Shown: positions 1 to 12,206, numbered from the stretch's first letter. The stretch is 64,000 nucleotides of DNA from Limonium bicolor (GCA_023374045.1 CM041781.1:139802982-139866981); one strand, 5' to 3'. The notes: a model not told the origin generated them from the sequence alone. Made by a program: numbers and translations.

Positions 1-3000
1 GTTGTTAAATGATACACCAACGGTATACCAACCGACAAAGGAACTACAACGTGGTGCCCAACCAGAGACAAGTCTCAGTAACCACGACAATGCGTGGAAC
101 GGGCTACGAAGAGGAAACAATACAAAAGAAAGGGGACTCCATGAATGGGAGACACCCCAGTTGATAATTATCATATGAATACAGTGAGAAGTTACCCAGA
201 GGGTTATTGTCAAGACTGTAAGGTCGAGTAAGGGCCAACAAGGCCACTGATAATAGTGCGAGTAAGAACAATACCGCAACCAGTATGTGTGCTGAACCGA
301 TAGCCAGATAGCATGGCGCACTTGCCATGACAAGTGCTGCTATAACAGGGCTGTTCGGGAAACTTATAATAAATACAAAGTACTTAGTAAAGTACCATGA
401 AGTTAAATGAGATCATTATGACCATGAAAGGGCTTGATAGCCTAACCTTTGTAATTGGAAGTACACCAGTCAGCAAGAAGCTAGATTTGGTTAAGGCAAG
501 AAGACGTTGTGAACCACGAGAATTTTTCTTTCAAACCTTCTTTTAAACCTAACCGGAGAACCTACACAGGCCTTAGTGCCACACGGTAGGTAAGTAATAC
601 CCAGTATTCTTTTGAATAACCGGAAAGGAAACCGGTAAACCCAAGGGTAACAACCAGAGGGAATGGATTGAGTTTATGGTAATACAACAGTGGATAAACT
701 TTCCCTTGATTAGTTCGGGAAGCACAGAATACATATTGTCACGGGACAATATAAGGGAGTTGACAACAGAATACTTCACCTAGGCGTGTGACGGACACTA
801 CGAGTGTACCAACTGTAATGTGGGACGACCGCACTCCGATAGGAGCTTGTGGGCCTGACAGACCTGTTTATGGGTTAGTTGGGTAAGTAGTAATGTATCA
901 GTAGGGTACCCCACATACGTATACAAGTAGAGTCCGAAACACGGGAAGTAGTCGACTCCGTACTACGGTCAGCAGTATAAGTCAAACAAGAGCTAAGGAT
1001 TACAAGGAGTGGTTGAAGTTAAAGGAACTCAGTGAAGTTAAAGGAACTCAGTTAAGTTAACGAGACTAAAGGAATTAGTGAATTCCTTTCAAGGAAATGT
1101 TTAAGAGTCAAGAGGTGCGAAGTGCACTAACTGTAATGTAAAGACATCGTATATGTCTTAAGGATCCTCAAGGATAAACATGATAGCTGGAATGGTGACC
1201 CAGCCTGTGCATGGCAAGCAGATGCCTAATGTGGACACATTAATATGCAATGAACGGGATGAAACTCCCAGAATGAGTACCTACACTACCAGGAAATGTT
1301 GATCTTCACAGAAGAGGATAATAAACCAGTTAAGAACGCAAACGGCGTGGCTAACTGAATATACCAATAAGTGCGAGCCAGATGTAATGGCATAACTTAG
1401 CAACACCCAGGAGAAATCCTTGAAGGGTGTTTGCATCAACAATTGTTGAACGGGGTAACGTGACAGAAACACAAGGGTTGAAACTAACACCCAGTTTAGA
1501 CATAAGTTGTCAGGAGACGGACTGACAATCCTAAGGGGCATCCCATGAAAGGAAACGTGATGCAACGACCCTGTCATGGAGCCCAATACAACCTCTAACC
1601 ATGTAATGTTGTACGGACAAATAAATGTGTGTGAACCGTCCACAATGGACAGAGCTCGAAGCAGTAAGGCTCATAAGCCACAAGCAAGATATGTTATGAA
1701 AATTATATTGATTGCAGAAGTTTATGTTGTATAAGTGAATAGAGTGGTAAACGAACCACTGCATTAAGAGTGGGGATACCTCTTGATATTGTGAGGCCGC
1801 AGGAGCGGTAGTTATGTGAATCAAGTCCAAGAAATATGTTAAGGATGGACAATATTATTATCGTAAGAGAGCAGTTAGCTTAGTAGTATGTGTGTATAAA
1901 GTGAAACACCGAGCTGAATAATGCCGGCTTGTGACTCGAATGATCAATGCTCAAGGAGCATTCAGTAGTCATCCAAGTGAGTGATGAACTATAATACGAA
2001 TGATGTAAGTATATGTGTGGAAGTTAATGTGACAGTAAATGCCATGTAAGTTAGTGTTATACAATAAGCATGGTGCGCAGTAAGCGACCGTTGTATAAGT
2101 GTTGTTGAATAATAATGTGGCAGATAAGACCAGTTATGAGTTAAACTCAGTGGAGATGCATAGTAAGTGATACCAAACAAACTAGGTAGTAAGCCAGTGG
2201 CCAGTATTACGAGATCAGAATCTCAATGAAACATAGTGTGAATTCCGTTGCGAATCGCATGAGATATTTGCTGTCAAGAGTTTACGCCTCTGCACTCTGT
2301 ATGACTGAGTGTTTTGGTATTGTACTTGCGCAGTGATGATCAAGTGGGATAGGTAGGAAATGGAAACATGTTAATTGTGGAGGAATAATGTCATAATGGC
2401 CGATGCATAGGAGATGCAAGGCCGCACCAATGAAAGAATACCTTTCAAAACCAAATGTGAAGACATGATAACAGTAAGTGACTACAGCACACTAAATACC
2501 AAATCGGTATGGAATATACCTCAAGTGTGGGAAATAACCGAGAGAGCACTACACATTAGATGGTAGTTCAATCTCAACCGACAGTAAGTCGGAAGAATCA
2601 AGTCAATCATTGTGAAATATGTAACAGTATATACAGTCAATTATTATGGAAGTGGATAGAAAGTTTATAACTCACCGAATTCGCTCACGGTAAGAGATAC
2701 CACACATCGGTTGAGAAACCGTTATTACCAAGATAAAGGTGATAATAGGAGAAGTATAATACAGTAAGAATAACGAATGGGGCAAACTAAGCCCTACAGT
2801 TATTAGAGTTTCGCAGCAGAAACTAGTGAGCCAGTAATTCAAGTGTTGAATGTGCATGGTGAACATGAGTGAATGGCTAATTATTTAAGCCTAGAAGCCT
2901 CACAGGCTAGAACCGAAACCAGTTAAGAGTTAAAGCAAACTCCAATGAGAATTCTTGGTTTAGGGACTAAACCGCTAATATGGTTAAGATCCTCCAACCA

Positions 3001-3068
3001 GAATGCATTGTATAATAGACTGCGTGGAAGTTAAAACATTTCACGACGGCAGAACATTTTAAGTGATT

Positions 3069-3107
3069 GATTACGAGGGCGTAATCCCTTTTAAGTGGGG
3101 GTAGAGC
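3069..3107 (+). promoter_or_regulatory. Internal PPT-like module with hairpin, LARD-A
   Basis: Stem GATTACG (3069-3075), loop AGGG, stem CGTAATC (3080-3086), followed by CCTTTTAAG and a G-run before TAGAG. It is a near copy of the true PPT module at 4406-4441 and recurs at the equivalent place in LARD-B, LARD-C and the chromovirus. It could prime a second plus-strand start (a central PPT) or be an RNA structure. The role is inferred. Confidence 0.5.
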
Positions 3108-4075
3108 GCAAAACCACTTAGTGTGTATTACCGTACAAGTGTACGTAGTGTACGTGACCTATGTTGTGCATAGCACAAAATAATTTGTTTTGATGATTGG
3201 TGCGTGTGTTACGTAAACATACGCATTCATTCATGGTTTAATTGTGGTAATTGCGCACAGAAGATGCGAATACCATTGTGATAAGTGTGTTGATTTATTA
3301 ACAGTTGTGTGTGAAGGTACAAGTGTGGGGAGTAGAGAAACTCTCGGGGAACAAAACCCTGACAGTGTGTAAATGTGAAACTGTGTGTTGTATTTTGATA
3401 AAATATATGTGTATATGTATACTATATATTGATTCATGAAAGGGTATGAAACCAACATAGAACCTAGTGAGAATAAGATTCCCTAGGTAACAACATTAAA
3501 GTGAATGGAAATAACTGATAGACGAAGTTCTATCCCTTGGAGATGTATGATCATGATTAGAATGATTAAAAAGATAGAAAATTGGAAATGAGTGATTTAC
3601 CTGATGCTTGAAATTGAAGTGGGAGGTGAAACTTGATTTTCATGAGATCAAGGGAAGCCGAACACAAATTGGGTTGGAAGTATAGTTCAACACTGATGCT
3701 GATCACATCAGGGTTGAATGATTCTTGAAGCTCCCTATAAGTGGTCACAAATAACCACGCTAAGAAAAGAAGCTAAGAGCATAAGTTGGACTTGGAGTTG
3801 TATGTGTTTTCAAAAAGGATTTTGAATTGGTATTTATAAAAACGTCGGCAGATACTTTACATAATTAAAGTTCTCTTATTTAACCTCACAAGAAAATTTT
3901 AAATTTAAGTGATTGTTTTGATCTCCCAAAGGAACGGGGACGGAAGGTGTCCATCGCGACCGGGTTCTGCGGGATCACAGTATATATAAAAGATATCTTT
4001 GATTGTTATACATGCTATGACATGTTGTGTGGTATGTGTAATAAATATTATTTTGACCTTGAGTCCCAAAAGTGT

Positions 4076-4325
4076 ATGTTATCAAGACCTATGAGTCTAA
4101 ATGTTGTTGTGTTACATAGACCTACGTGTCTAAAGGCTGTTATGTTATCAAGACCTATGTGTCTAAATGTTGTTATGTTACCCAAGACCAGAGAGTCTAA
4201 GGGTTGTTATGTATGTGTAAATGTTGTTAAGATACCCGGACCATTGAGTCCGAGGTTATCATGTGAGTATGTTATGTTATGTATGAATGTGAATATGTTA
4301 CCCGGACCATTAAGTCCGAGGTTGT
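4076..4325 (+). repeat. Degenerate tandem repeat next to the PPT, LARD-A
   Basis: About six imperfect units built on a T-rich ATGTTATGTTA segment followed by a GACC...GTC or GGACCAT...AGTCC core (for example AGACCTATGTGTCTAA and CGGACCATTGAGTCCGAGG). The cores are short inverted repeats. LARD-B (about 27480-27730) and LARD-C (about 43165-43430) have related arrays at the same place. The array makes most of a 126-codon frame (3947-4327), which looks repeat-derived and not a conserved gene. Confidence 0.6.
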
Positions 4326-4405
4326 GATGTAAAGTATGTTTGGTTATGGAAGTTTATTTCCAAGTGATTCCTGCGTTCTAAACCAAAAGATGTGTGGGAA
4401 GTGTA

Positions 4406-4441
4406 AACTTCGAGGACGAAGTTCTTTTAAGGGGGGTAGAT
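4406..4441 (+). promoter_or_regulatory. Polypurine tract with upstream hairpin, LARD-A
   Basis: Hairpin arms AACTTCG (4406-4412) and CGAAGTT (4417-4423), then CTTTTAAGGGGGGTAGAT directly before the LTR start TGAAATACC at 4442. A purine tract abutting the 3' LTR is the expected plus-strand primer. The hairpin beside it recurs in every element of the window. Confidence 0.75.
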
Positions 4442-6707
4442 TGAAATACCCCAAACCTTGATATGTTGTTAAACGTTTAAACTATGGTATGTAAAGGCTA
4501 AAAGTGCCTTAGAAACATCAGTGAACAATTTAAACCATAGTAAAATGCAATAAAGCACTAAGATACAGTTTGGGCAAAAATGTGCTCTAAGCTTGGGATA
4601 AATTTGTATAAGACCTAATGGTCATACCTATACCTTATAAATATGTTAATGAACATATTAAATCAATTACCAAAGAAAACCAAGCTTGAAAACAAGTTAA
4701 AACACAAAAAGTGCTTTAAGGAGTCTTAAAGCACGTTTTTGAAAAATTGTCTTGTAAATGAGTTTTGAATGGCTAAATGTCCATCATTACTCTTGAATTA
4801 ACATGTATACTATATAGTATCACATTTGGAAGTCTATATCAATGGGAAATCAAAAATTTCACATCTATATGTCTTGTTTTAGTGAATAGTAACTAAAATA
4901 AGCTAGTTTGTAACATATGTTTGTATAAGTAAATAAATTGGCTAACAAAGACTAAAATACCCTTAGTAACATAAAGGGGGCCGGTTTTTGTAGTAATAAG
5001 TCACCACACATGTTAGTTTATTAAGTAACAAATGATGACTAATGGTTACTATTTGTTTTAAGGTATAAATATCTTCTAAAAGCAAAAGCAATCTTCATTC
5101 TCTCATTTCTCTTCATCCCACACGTCTTCAACCTCTCTTCTATCTCTTATTGCTCTCCATTCACGGTTTGCTACAGCAACACCAACACCACCATTATTTC
5201 CCATCTTTGACCACTTGTATCTCCTAGCTCATTTGGCCAAATTAAATTCTAAGACCACCATTCTCTTCCTCTCATCAAGCTCTTCAATTCTATCCTTTCA
5301 AAATCCCAAGAGCTCCATTTAGGTGCCAAGAGGAATCACCATGGGAGGAGCTTGAGCTCACCTTTTCACATATTATTGTTCTCCTTTGCTTCAAGGTAAG
5401 GAAACTCAAAGAAAAATGATGTTTCCTTCATGTTTTGTGTTGTCCGAAAATTCACCTCACAATGGTGTCTTTACCTTGCTTGTTTTAGCTTCATTTGAAT
5501 CTTCCAAGGGCTAGGAGGAGTCCTCTCTTGATACTTATTCAAGCTCTCTTTCCATTCCAAGGTAAAACAATCATTTTAATACCTTAAGATAATATATGTA
5601 ACTAGGGTTTACAATGAGATGAAGCTTAAAGTTTGTGTACTCATTATATTATTTGTATAATGTTTAGAAGTTGACAAGCAACTAAAAGCCTTGCCAATTT
5701 AGTCAAGGAAACAAGAAAGAAGTTTGTGAGGAAAAGAGGTAAATGTGCTAACCTAATGTGGTTTAAAGTGTTAGGAGAAATGAGCTTGTATTGCTTATGA
5801 AAATGATTTAAGGAGCCAAGGGAAAATGACTTAGAAGAATGCTCTCAAGGGCTTAGTAAAAGGCATATGTATTGTTGAGTGTATTTGCAGGTCAAAGGCA
5901 AATACAATGTGGGAAATTCAGTGTTTATGATTTATGCATCTTAAGGGCCTAAGAGCCATGTTATTTAAGGGCCTAAGTGCCATGTAATTTAAATTATGCA
6001 CTATATTGTGATGTAGTGCTAAATGTGTGAAGTTTGTGTATAAGAACGTGTTTGATGGATTTTAGTGTTCTTGGTTGTTTGATGGTGAAGACAATGTGTC
6101 TTGGTTTAGTAATGTTCTAGGAGAGTTCATGTCAAAATTTAGGTAATAAACAAGAAGTTCTAAGGGTTTAAAATGAGTTTGGTAAGTTAGGAAATGTTTA
6201 AAATGGTTAAGTGTTCAACTAGTGGAAGAAACATGTATTATGGTGTTTAAGATGTAAAAAGGGCTTAGGCAATGTTCTAGAGGATTAGAATGCAAAAGAA
6301 TGCTTTGGGACATTTCAAGATTCATGGTGAGATTGATTTAAGACTGTTAGTGTTGGTTGAAAAAAAAAGGAGAAGTGATTTGTTGCATGGGAAGCTATAT
6401 AAACTTGTAAAGATGTTTCAAGGAGTTGTTTAGAAAGAAAAGATGCTTGGGAGATGATGTAGTAGTGGTGAGGAAACATTGTTGGCATAGTGGTTATCAT
6501 AGGTATGAACACACTTGGAAAACTAAGTAGGAAATAACATAAGTGTTAGGAATTTCGGTATGAAATGAGTAAGTGTTTAAGGTGATAGATAATGAGTTTC
6601 ATGGATGTTGTATGAGAATATAAGTGTACCAAATGATGTTAAGATACGATTGGAGGCCTTAGGAGAAGTTTGGAGAGGATTTGACAATGTTTGGGCATAT
6701 TTTGGTG

Positions 6708-6955
6708 GCGTCCAACCCAGGGGTCCGACCCAAGTTTGGGTCGGATAGCCTCTGTTAGACGTCAGTAATAGGTTCTGGAATGGTCCGACCCAGAGGGCTT
6801 GGGTCGAACGTGTGTGCTCTAAGTCTCTGGAATGGTCCGACCCAGATGGTTGGGTCGGACATGGATCGGACAGGTGTATTTAAAAGACGGGAAAAGTTTC
6901 TGGAACGGTCCGACCCAGTTGTGGGTCGGACGGTGGGTCGGACGGCCCAAAGTAT
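6708..6955 (+). repeat. Inverted-repeat (hairpin) array in LARD-A LTR
   Basis: About four units in which TCCGACCCA is followed within 5-15 bases by TGGGTCGGA, often introduced by TCTGGAA. Each unit can fold on itself. Arrays at the same LTR position in LARD-B (24680-24935) and LARD-C (41040-41320) have other arm sequences but keep the arms complementary. Confidence 0.7.
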
Positions 6956-8723
6956 GTAAAAAAAAATTGTTTAAGGTTATAGGATGATGGGGATTAAGTA
7001 ATGATGTTATAATTGTTAAGGACATGTTAAGTGAGTTATAATGACAATTTAGTGGGGGAAAGTTGTATTAAATGTAAACTAAAACAAGTTAAAATGTGAA
7101 GTTATGTAACTAAGTTAACGGGGAAAAGTTATAAGCATTAGACTTTAAACAACCATGTTACCCCGATATTAATAAAAGTACATGTAATGTTATCAGTTGT
7201 TCGAGATTTGCTCGAGGAACATAAGTGGACGTGATAAAGTGGACTCCGGTGACAGGTATGGTTTTCTTGCAACCTGTGTCCTACCGGATTACACCGGCTT
7301 GTATGCCAATGTGTTTTTCTGTATGTTTGCCACGTTGTAAGATAAAACATGTAATGAATTTACAGTAATTCATATATGTGGCATGTTCAACTCCGATACC
7401 ATTTAAGCTCGAAGGTGTTAAACCTTAGTTAACTGAGTCTAGGATCACATGAGAGTTCGGTATTCGGATTAAATGACCCGAACCATGGGGCATTCTAACC
7501 ACGGCTATACGTGTGTTAATTGTGTGATATGTGTATGTGAATGTAGGGATCTCCCTTGTATGTCTAACCCAGTTGTAATACTGTATGGTGTGTAGATGTG
7601 ATAGACTCCATAGTGGGGTTCTAACTAATATCTAAAAGTAAGTATGTACTAACAGTGGTGAGGAATCCGGTTAGGCCGGTCGCGCGTTGTTTGGGAGTGG
7701 GTATCCTTTTTAGCCTTACCCTTCTCTCTGTTATGGTTGTTTCCCTCACGGGTTATGATCTCCCATTAGCTTACTCCAAAGCTTAGCTATTCTGACTTAT
7801 GATCGGTTTAGGGGGAACATGTGTTTGTGTGATGTGTTCAAGTCACAAAACCCGAACCATCTTAACTTAAGTTACTCGTCCGACTATTAGGACGGTAATG
7901 AGTGTTGTATAACGAGTTTATCATGAGGGTAACATCACTCTCTAGGCTCACCAGTGAATTAACAATGTTTGGGTCGGTTCCTAAGAGAACCGTTCCCGTT
8001 ATGTTATGTGATGTTGTTGTAATGCAATTTCTCTTGCGATGTTATTATGTGCACGTTGAAACGTGAAAAGTGTTGTTATGTGTTGTTATGTGATGCATGT
8101 TATATGTTGTAAAATGTGGAGTATGTGGATCATGGATATGAATCCCAGTTTGTGATAAGAGGCGTTTAAGGATAACCCGATTAATGGGTAAGTGTCGTCT
8201 ATTAAGGAAGTAGCTCCATTAGAGGAGAAACACTCTAGGGTTAATGAACACTATGAGTGACTTATCAAGTAAGGATGTGTTACCTATTTGTTGAACCCAT
8301 TGAGGCAAAGTGTTATGTGTTGTGTGCTTTTAGTTACATGCATGATTTAAATATAATCAACCGCATGCTAAGACGACAATTAGTTGTGCGTGGCCCGGTA
8401 GCATGTGGGCTGCGGGATTACCATACCAGCAAAGGTGCTGAGCCCCTTGGGGGCCACCCTTTCTCTTCATTTCCTATTTCAGGTACAAGGAGCTGGAAGC
8501 CGTTCGAGAGTAGGACGGGGTAGTCGTTGTACATGGGTAATCATTTAAGTTGTTTATATACAGTAGGTGTAGTAAGAGCGAAATTGTTATCGGCATTAGT
8601 TTGTGAATACTCGGTACAGTTGGAAGGTGTATGTTGTTTCTATTGTTAATGGAAGAGTCAGTAATGTGTAGTCGCTCGGGGATCTAGTCCATCAGACCGG
8701 TACAATGTATATGTAATAGCCTT

Positions 8724-8745
8724 GTTAGCCACGTGGGTGGTTAAC
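8724..8745 (+). promoter_or_regulatory. LTR-terminal hairpin, LARD-A
   Basis: Arms GTTAGCCAC and GTGGTTAAC with loop GTGG. The single non-Watson-Crick position is a G-U wobble in the sense RNA. The same hairpin sits about 100 bp inside the LTR end in every LTR of the window. Confidence 0.55.
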
Positions 8746-8837
8746 GGCGTGTAACACCAACGAGTTAAGTAATGTGATGAAGTATATTTTCCGCTGCAGA
8801 TTGTTGTTATGTGTTTGTTGTTGGATGGGGTGTTACA

Positions 8838-9768
8838 GCCACAGTGGGTTGACATTCCAGCTCCTGGTTCGAACTCCGTACGTCTGTTTTTAGAGTTCAC
8901 CTCTCGTATGCGTCGAAACTGGGGAGAGTTCCACACTTGCTCCCACGCTCTCAAGATCTCTTGATCAAGTGACGGTCGAACTTTATGTTCAGTCCTGATC
9001 TCGTACAATACTTCTCCGTAGCGTCGGGCACCCTTTCAGCAAAACTTGTCATACACAATACTTTCAAATGAGGGATCCCATCGAAATTTCTTCTACAGTT
9101 CACAATATAAATAACACAATGTCAACTATATATCAAAACAAAAAAAAAATATAAAAAATATCAAGTTATTGAGCCATGACTTTATTACCCTAAACTCCTC
9201 AAAATAAAACCGCTTTTGCTCCTCCAACAGTCCCTTCCACGAATGACCCTCAGGAAACCACTTCCTATCGAATATTTGTTGGAAGACTCGATTCACTTCA
9301 TTACTTGGTCTCATACCACTTGTATGATAGCAAAAGAGTGATTAATTAGAAAAACAATAAATCAACTACATAATTAATTCACATTGCATAACACAAGAAT
9401 AAAGATTATTTCACATACCCAGATTTAGAAAATGTAACCAGAATATGAGGGTCAGAAGTTGAGGCACTCGCACTGCCACTTGCACTTCCACTCTCCACAT
9501 ACATCTCTGTAGATGTGTGTGGGGTGGTCTCCAAGGAATCCCCACCAGCGGGAGTATCATCTGGTGTGCTGGTGATACCGATAGACGTACCACTAGATGG
9601 TGGTATCTGACAAGCATTTTGCTGCTCCCGAGGAACAGTCAAGGGTGCCTCCTGCTGCTCACTACCACCATCAGCAGCTGCCGCTGATGACTCCGCACGA
9701 TCACCAACATTCTTACTCTTCTTCTTCTTTTTGGGGAAGAGGCGTTTGACCACACTCGAACCAGCCAT
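8838..9768 (-). pseudogene. CACTA Transposase_24 (Ptta/En/Spm) gene, broken
   Basis: Three exons can be joined in frame. Exon 1 is 9768-9421: ATG at 9768, MAGSSVVKRLFPKKKKK then a Ser/Gly-rich low-complexity stretch, preceded by a TGTGCAG acceptor. Exon 2 is 9318-9189: NEVNRVFQQIFDRKWF...EEQKRFYFEEFR. Exon 3 is 9092-8838: KFRWDPSF...RAWEQVWNSPQFRRI...NRR...STHCG. The order and the KFRWDP, W-x3-W and NRR...H motifs fit the Transposase_24 family, the accessory DNA-binding protein of CACTA elements. It is broken twice: an in-frame TGA at 9036-9038 within KFC-stop-KGARRYGE, and the LARD-A insertion after the THCG codons, so the C-terminal part lies outside the window. Splice sites are GT-AG with matching phases (2 and 0). 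Family assignment is by motif recognition only. Confidence 0.7.
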
Positions 9769-9854
9769 ATCTGCACACATATAAAATGAATTAGATATAA
9801 TCAAACAATATTGTAATATTCATAAACAACTATCTACGAGTTAATTTACATTTG

Positions 9855-10568
9855 TCATTCAGAATCATAATCATCATCATAATCATCATCATAATCATTC
9901 TCTTCCAAATCTTCTTCCAATTCATTTTCTACTTCTTCGGCATCTCCAACCTCGTCCCCCTCTAGGTCACCACTTTCTAAATTCTCTGCAACAGAATCAA
10001 TCGTGTCTACCAATTCAATAGGTACATCCTCTTCATTAGGGATAAAAGTAGATACATCAACCCCCTCAAATACTTCTTGAAGTGGCTGTGCCTCTTCTTC
10101 ATTTGAAACTGAATCGGGCATGTCTAATATGCTTCTTGCCTTAATTTTACAGACAGACCACCATGCTTGAACATCCTTCTTTTTAGAAGGGTACGAGCAG
10201 TAATATACTTGTCTCGCTTGTTCCGCCAATATAAACAGTTCATAATTCTTTATCCTCCTTGTATGTTTGATGTCTGCTATTTTATATATTGGGTGGATAA
10301 CACAACCATCCTTTGAGTTATCGAACCACAAACACTTGAATATGATCACCTTCTTCATAGGGTATGCCGGGTACTCTAACTCAATAATATCGTCCAACAT
10401 TCCATAATAGTCATATTCTGTGCTCAATTCACTAGCAGCAGATACGCATACTCCACTATTTACTGTTGAACGACCAACTTCATGCGCTCTTGTAAGAAAT
10501 TTGAACCCATTCACAAAACAACCGGAATACGATTTTGCCACATTTAGCGGTCCTGGTGTCCTAATCAA
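9855..10568 (-). pseudogene. CACTA TNP2 transposase C-terminal fragment (DUF4216)
   Basis: An open frame of 237 codons without a convincing ATG start (the frame opens at a TTG). It carries the DUF4216 pattern of CACTA TNP2 proteins: GPLNVAKSYSGCFVNGFKF, NSGVCVSAAS, YDYYGMLDDIIELEY, VIIFKCLWFDN and ARQVYYCSYP, followed by an acidic C-terminus (EEDLEENDYDDDYDDDYDSE, encoded by 9858-9917). This region normally follows the catalytic TNP2 domain. No upstream catalytic part is found in the 3 kb of CACTA DNA towards the 5' terminus, so the gene is truncated by deletion. It lies just upstream of the Transposase_24 gene on the same strand, the usual CACTA order. Confidence 0.7.
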
Positions 10569-12206
10569 ACCACCCCCACTACCACTTACAGATGTACGTT
10601 TATAGGAAAGATATATACATACACAGTATATGATATGATATGATCACTAATGGAGGATGAAAAGGAAAAATAGAAACCCAAACTCACATCACATATGAAG
10701 ATTAATTATCTTCATGCATGAACTTGTACTGGTGATGAAATGCAACAGGATCCGTATTTCTTCTCAGCGCAAATCAGCACTACTAAGGCTCACACAATTT
10801 AGTGAAAAATTGAAGCATTTAGACAAATGACCAATTAGTATTACATCTTTTTGATAGTGCAATAAGTAATTTAAAATTAGATTTTAGATAGGCATGGAAG
10901 CAATGGTATACCTAATCTAAATTTGATAACAATATATTGGATTGTATATGTATGCACTGATATTAATGTTAGTTATCATTACTATTTGAAAAGGTATCCA
11001 TTTTCTTTGATGGGTAATCTAGTTTGATGTGGACTACTTTATGCCGAAGACATCAAGTTATGAAATTATAGAAAATTTGATCACATATAAATCAGGCATA
11101 AGTTCAGAAAGCAAACCCATATGAATAATACGTCATAATTGGTAATAACTGCTAACTAAACTCAAAGAAACATATTTGTTCATTGTTTTTAGAGAACCGG
11201 TGGAAATTCTAATTTAAGTAGCGAATTTAAGCCTAAAGTTACTAGACTCAAACAAATGTGTTCATTGTTTTAAGAGGAATTTTAGTTCTAGTGATAATAA
11301 TAATAATAAATAAAGAGAGAGGGAATTTCAGAAATCAAAGCTAACTGATAGGACAACAAAAGATGAAATTACTATTTAATTTTGCAGATTCTCTCTTTTC
11401 TCCTTTCCATGAAATTTGCATTTGAGCGAGTATAAAAGAAAAGAGAGGATGAAGAATAAGAATAGAATAGAATTTTGGGATTAATTTTAAACTGTTTTCT
11501 TTGCCAGTTCATCTGAAAGGGGGGACCTTCAATAACTACTCCTAAACAACGACTGAACTATGAATTTGAGTGTGTTAATGAAATAAAGAGAAAGGGGACT
11601 TTATCAGACAGTAGGGATGGGAATGGGAGCAAGAAGAACGACCTTGTCAAATGTGGTAAATAGGAAGATCATTGGTTGAAAGTGATGTGTTAATGTATGT
11701 CTTCTGTTTTTTATGTAGTATGTGTTAAAAGTCAATTACTAGCTAGTTGTATATCACTACTCGGTCTGATAATACCCACATCACAGGATTTAATGATCCT
11801 TCCTTCCTGAGTATGACAGATAGATAGATGACCCGTTCAGCCGGACCCCTACCTAAGAATGTAATCCCCCGACTCCTTCCTTACTTCTGAACACGAACAA
11901 CTAACCTCCCTCCTCCTATCCGCCCAACATACCTATACCCATGATGATTAATGAGTCCTATCTGACAATGAATGAGCTAGCTAGGACTAGGATGGGAAAA
12001 CACAGACACTCTGCTTTCTTTTTTGTATTTGCTCCTGTTGTTACGATGGCAATGATAACAATATGATGATAATATTACCGTGACTGAACTGCAGAGTTGT
12101 CAGCCTTGTCTTCAATCTAATGTGCGAGCAATAGTGAAACCTGCACAGCACAAACACAAGAAGAGGATTAAGATAGTGTAAAGCAAGGATTGAGAACTAT
12201 GCTAAC
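10569..12206 (-). other. CACTA internal non-coding DNA
   Basis: AT-rich sequence without a reading frame of note. It belongs to the CACTA element because it is continuous with the DUF4216 fragment and is resumed at 56062 across the chromovirus insertion. It may include former TNP2 introns. The last five bases (12202-12206, CTAAC) are one copy of the chromovirus target duplication. Confidence 0.5.
12202..12206. repeat. Target-site duplication of the chromovirus, left copy
   Basis: CTAAC directly before TGTAACACC. The same five bases follow the other LTR at 56062-56066. A perfect pair over 43.9 kb proves that everything between is one insertion plus later nested ones. Confidence 0.9.

Larger units (their letters stand above)
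1..4441 (+). mobile_element. LARD-A internal domain (non-coding)
   Basis: Internal domain without any recognisable gag, protease, RT, RNase H or integrase motif in six frames. Frames of 60-126 codons occur, mostly on the antisense strand. Those shared with LARD-B are explained by overall sequence similarity. Structured parts are listed separately: an internal PPT-hairpin module at 3069-3107, a degenerate tandem repeat at 4076-4325 and the PPT with its hairpin at 4406-4441. A block at about 2270-2370 is shared with the other LARDs and with the chromovirus 3' region. Confidence 0.75.
1..8837 (+). mobile_element. LARD-A: non-autonomous LTR element, 3' part only
   Basis: Large LTR retrotransposon derivative in plus orientation, cut by the left window edge. 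The visible parts are most of the internal domain (1-4441), a polypurine tract and a complete 3' LTR (4442-8837) that begins TGAAATACCCC and ends GGGGTGTTACA. Nearly the whole of it aligns by eye to the reverse complement of LARD-B (22769-36739). By that alignment about 0.5 kb of internal domain, the primer site and the 5' LTR lie outside the window. No gag or pol reading frame is present, so movement would need proteins supplied in trans. It sits in an exon of a CACTA Transposase_24 gene. The 3' flank starts GCCAC, which should be the target duplication but cannot be checked here. Confidence 0.85.
4442..8837 (+). repeat. LARD-A 3' LTR
   Basis: LTR of 4396 bp, TG...CA ends, similar along its length to the reverse complement of the LARD-B LTRs (22769-27362 and 32244-36739). 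It contains a hairpin array at 6708-6955, a paired hairpin domain at about 8427-8454 and a terminal hairpin at 8724-8745. No coding capacity is evident. The 88-codon frame at 8257-8523 is conserved among LTR copies only because the DNA is. Confidence 0.85.

Noticed and set aside
3947..4327. 126-codon sense frame in LARD-A as a possible small protein
   Set aside because: More than half is the degenerate tandem repeat, and the frame is disrupted in LARD-B (27573-27857) after about 40 shared codons and altered in LARD-C.
8257..8523. 88-codon frame in the LARD LTR, with relatives at 23083-23295 and 32559-32771
   Set aside because: It covers the conserved LTR hairpin region and has no protein-like motif. 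RNA structure explains the conservation better.
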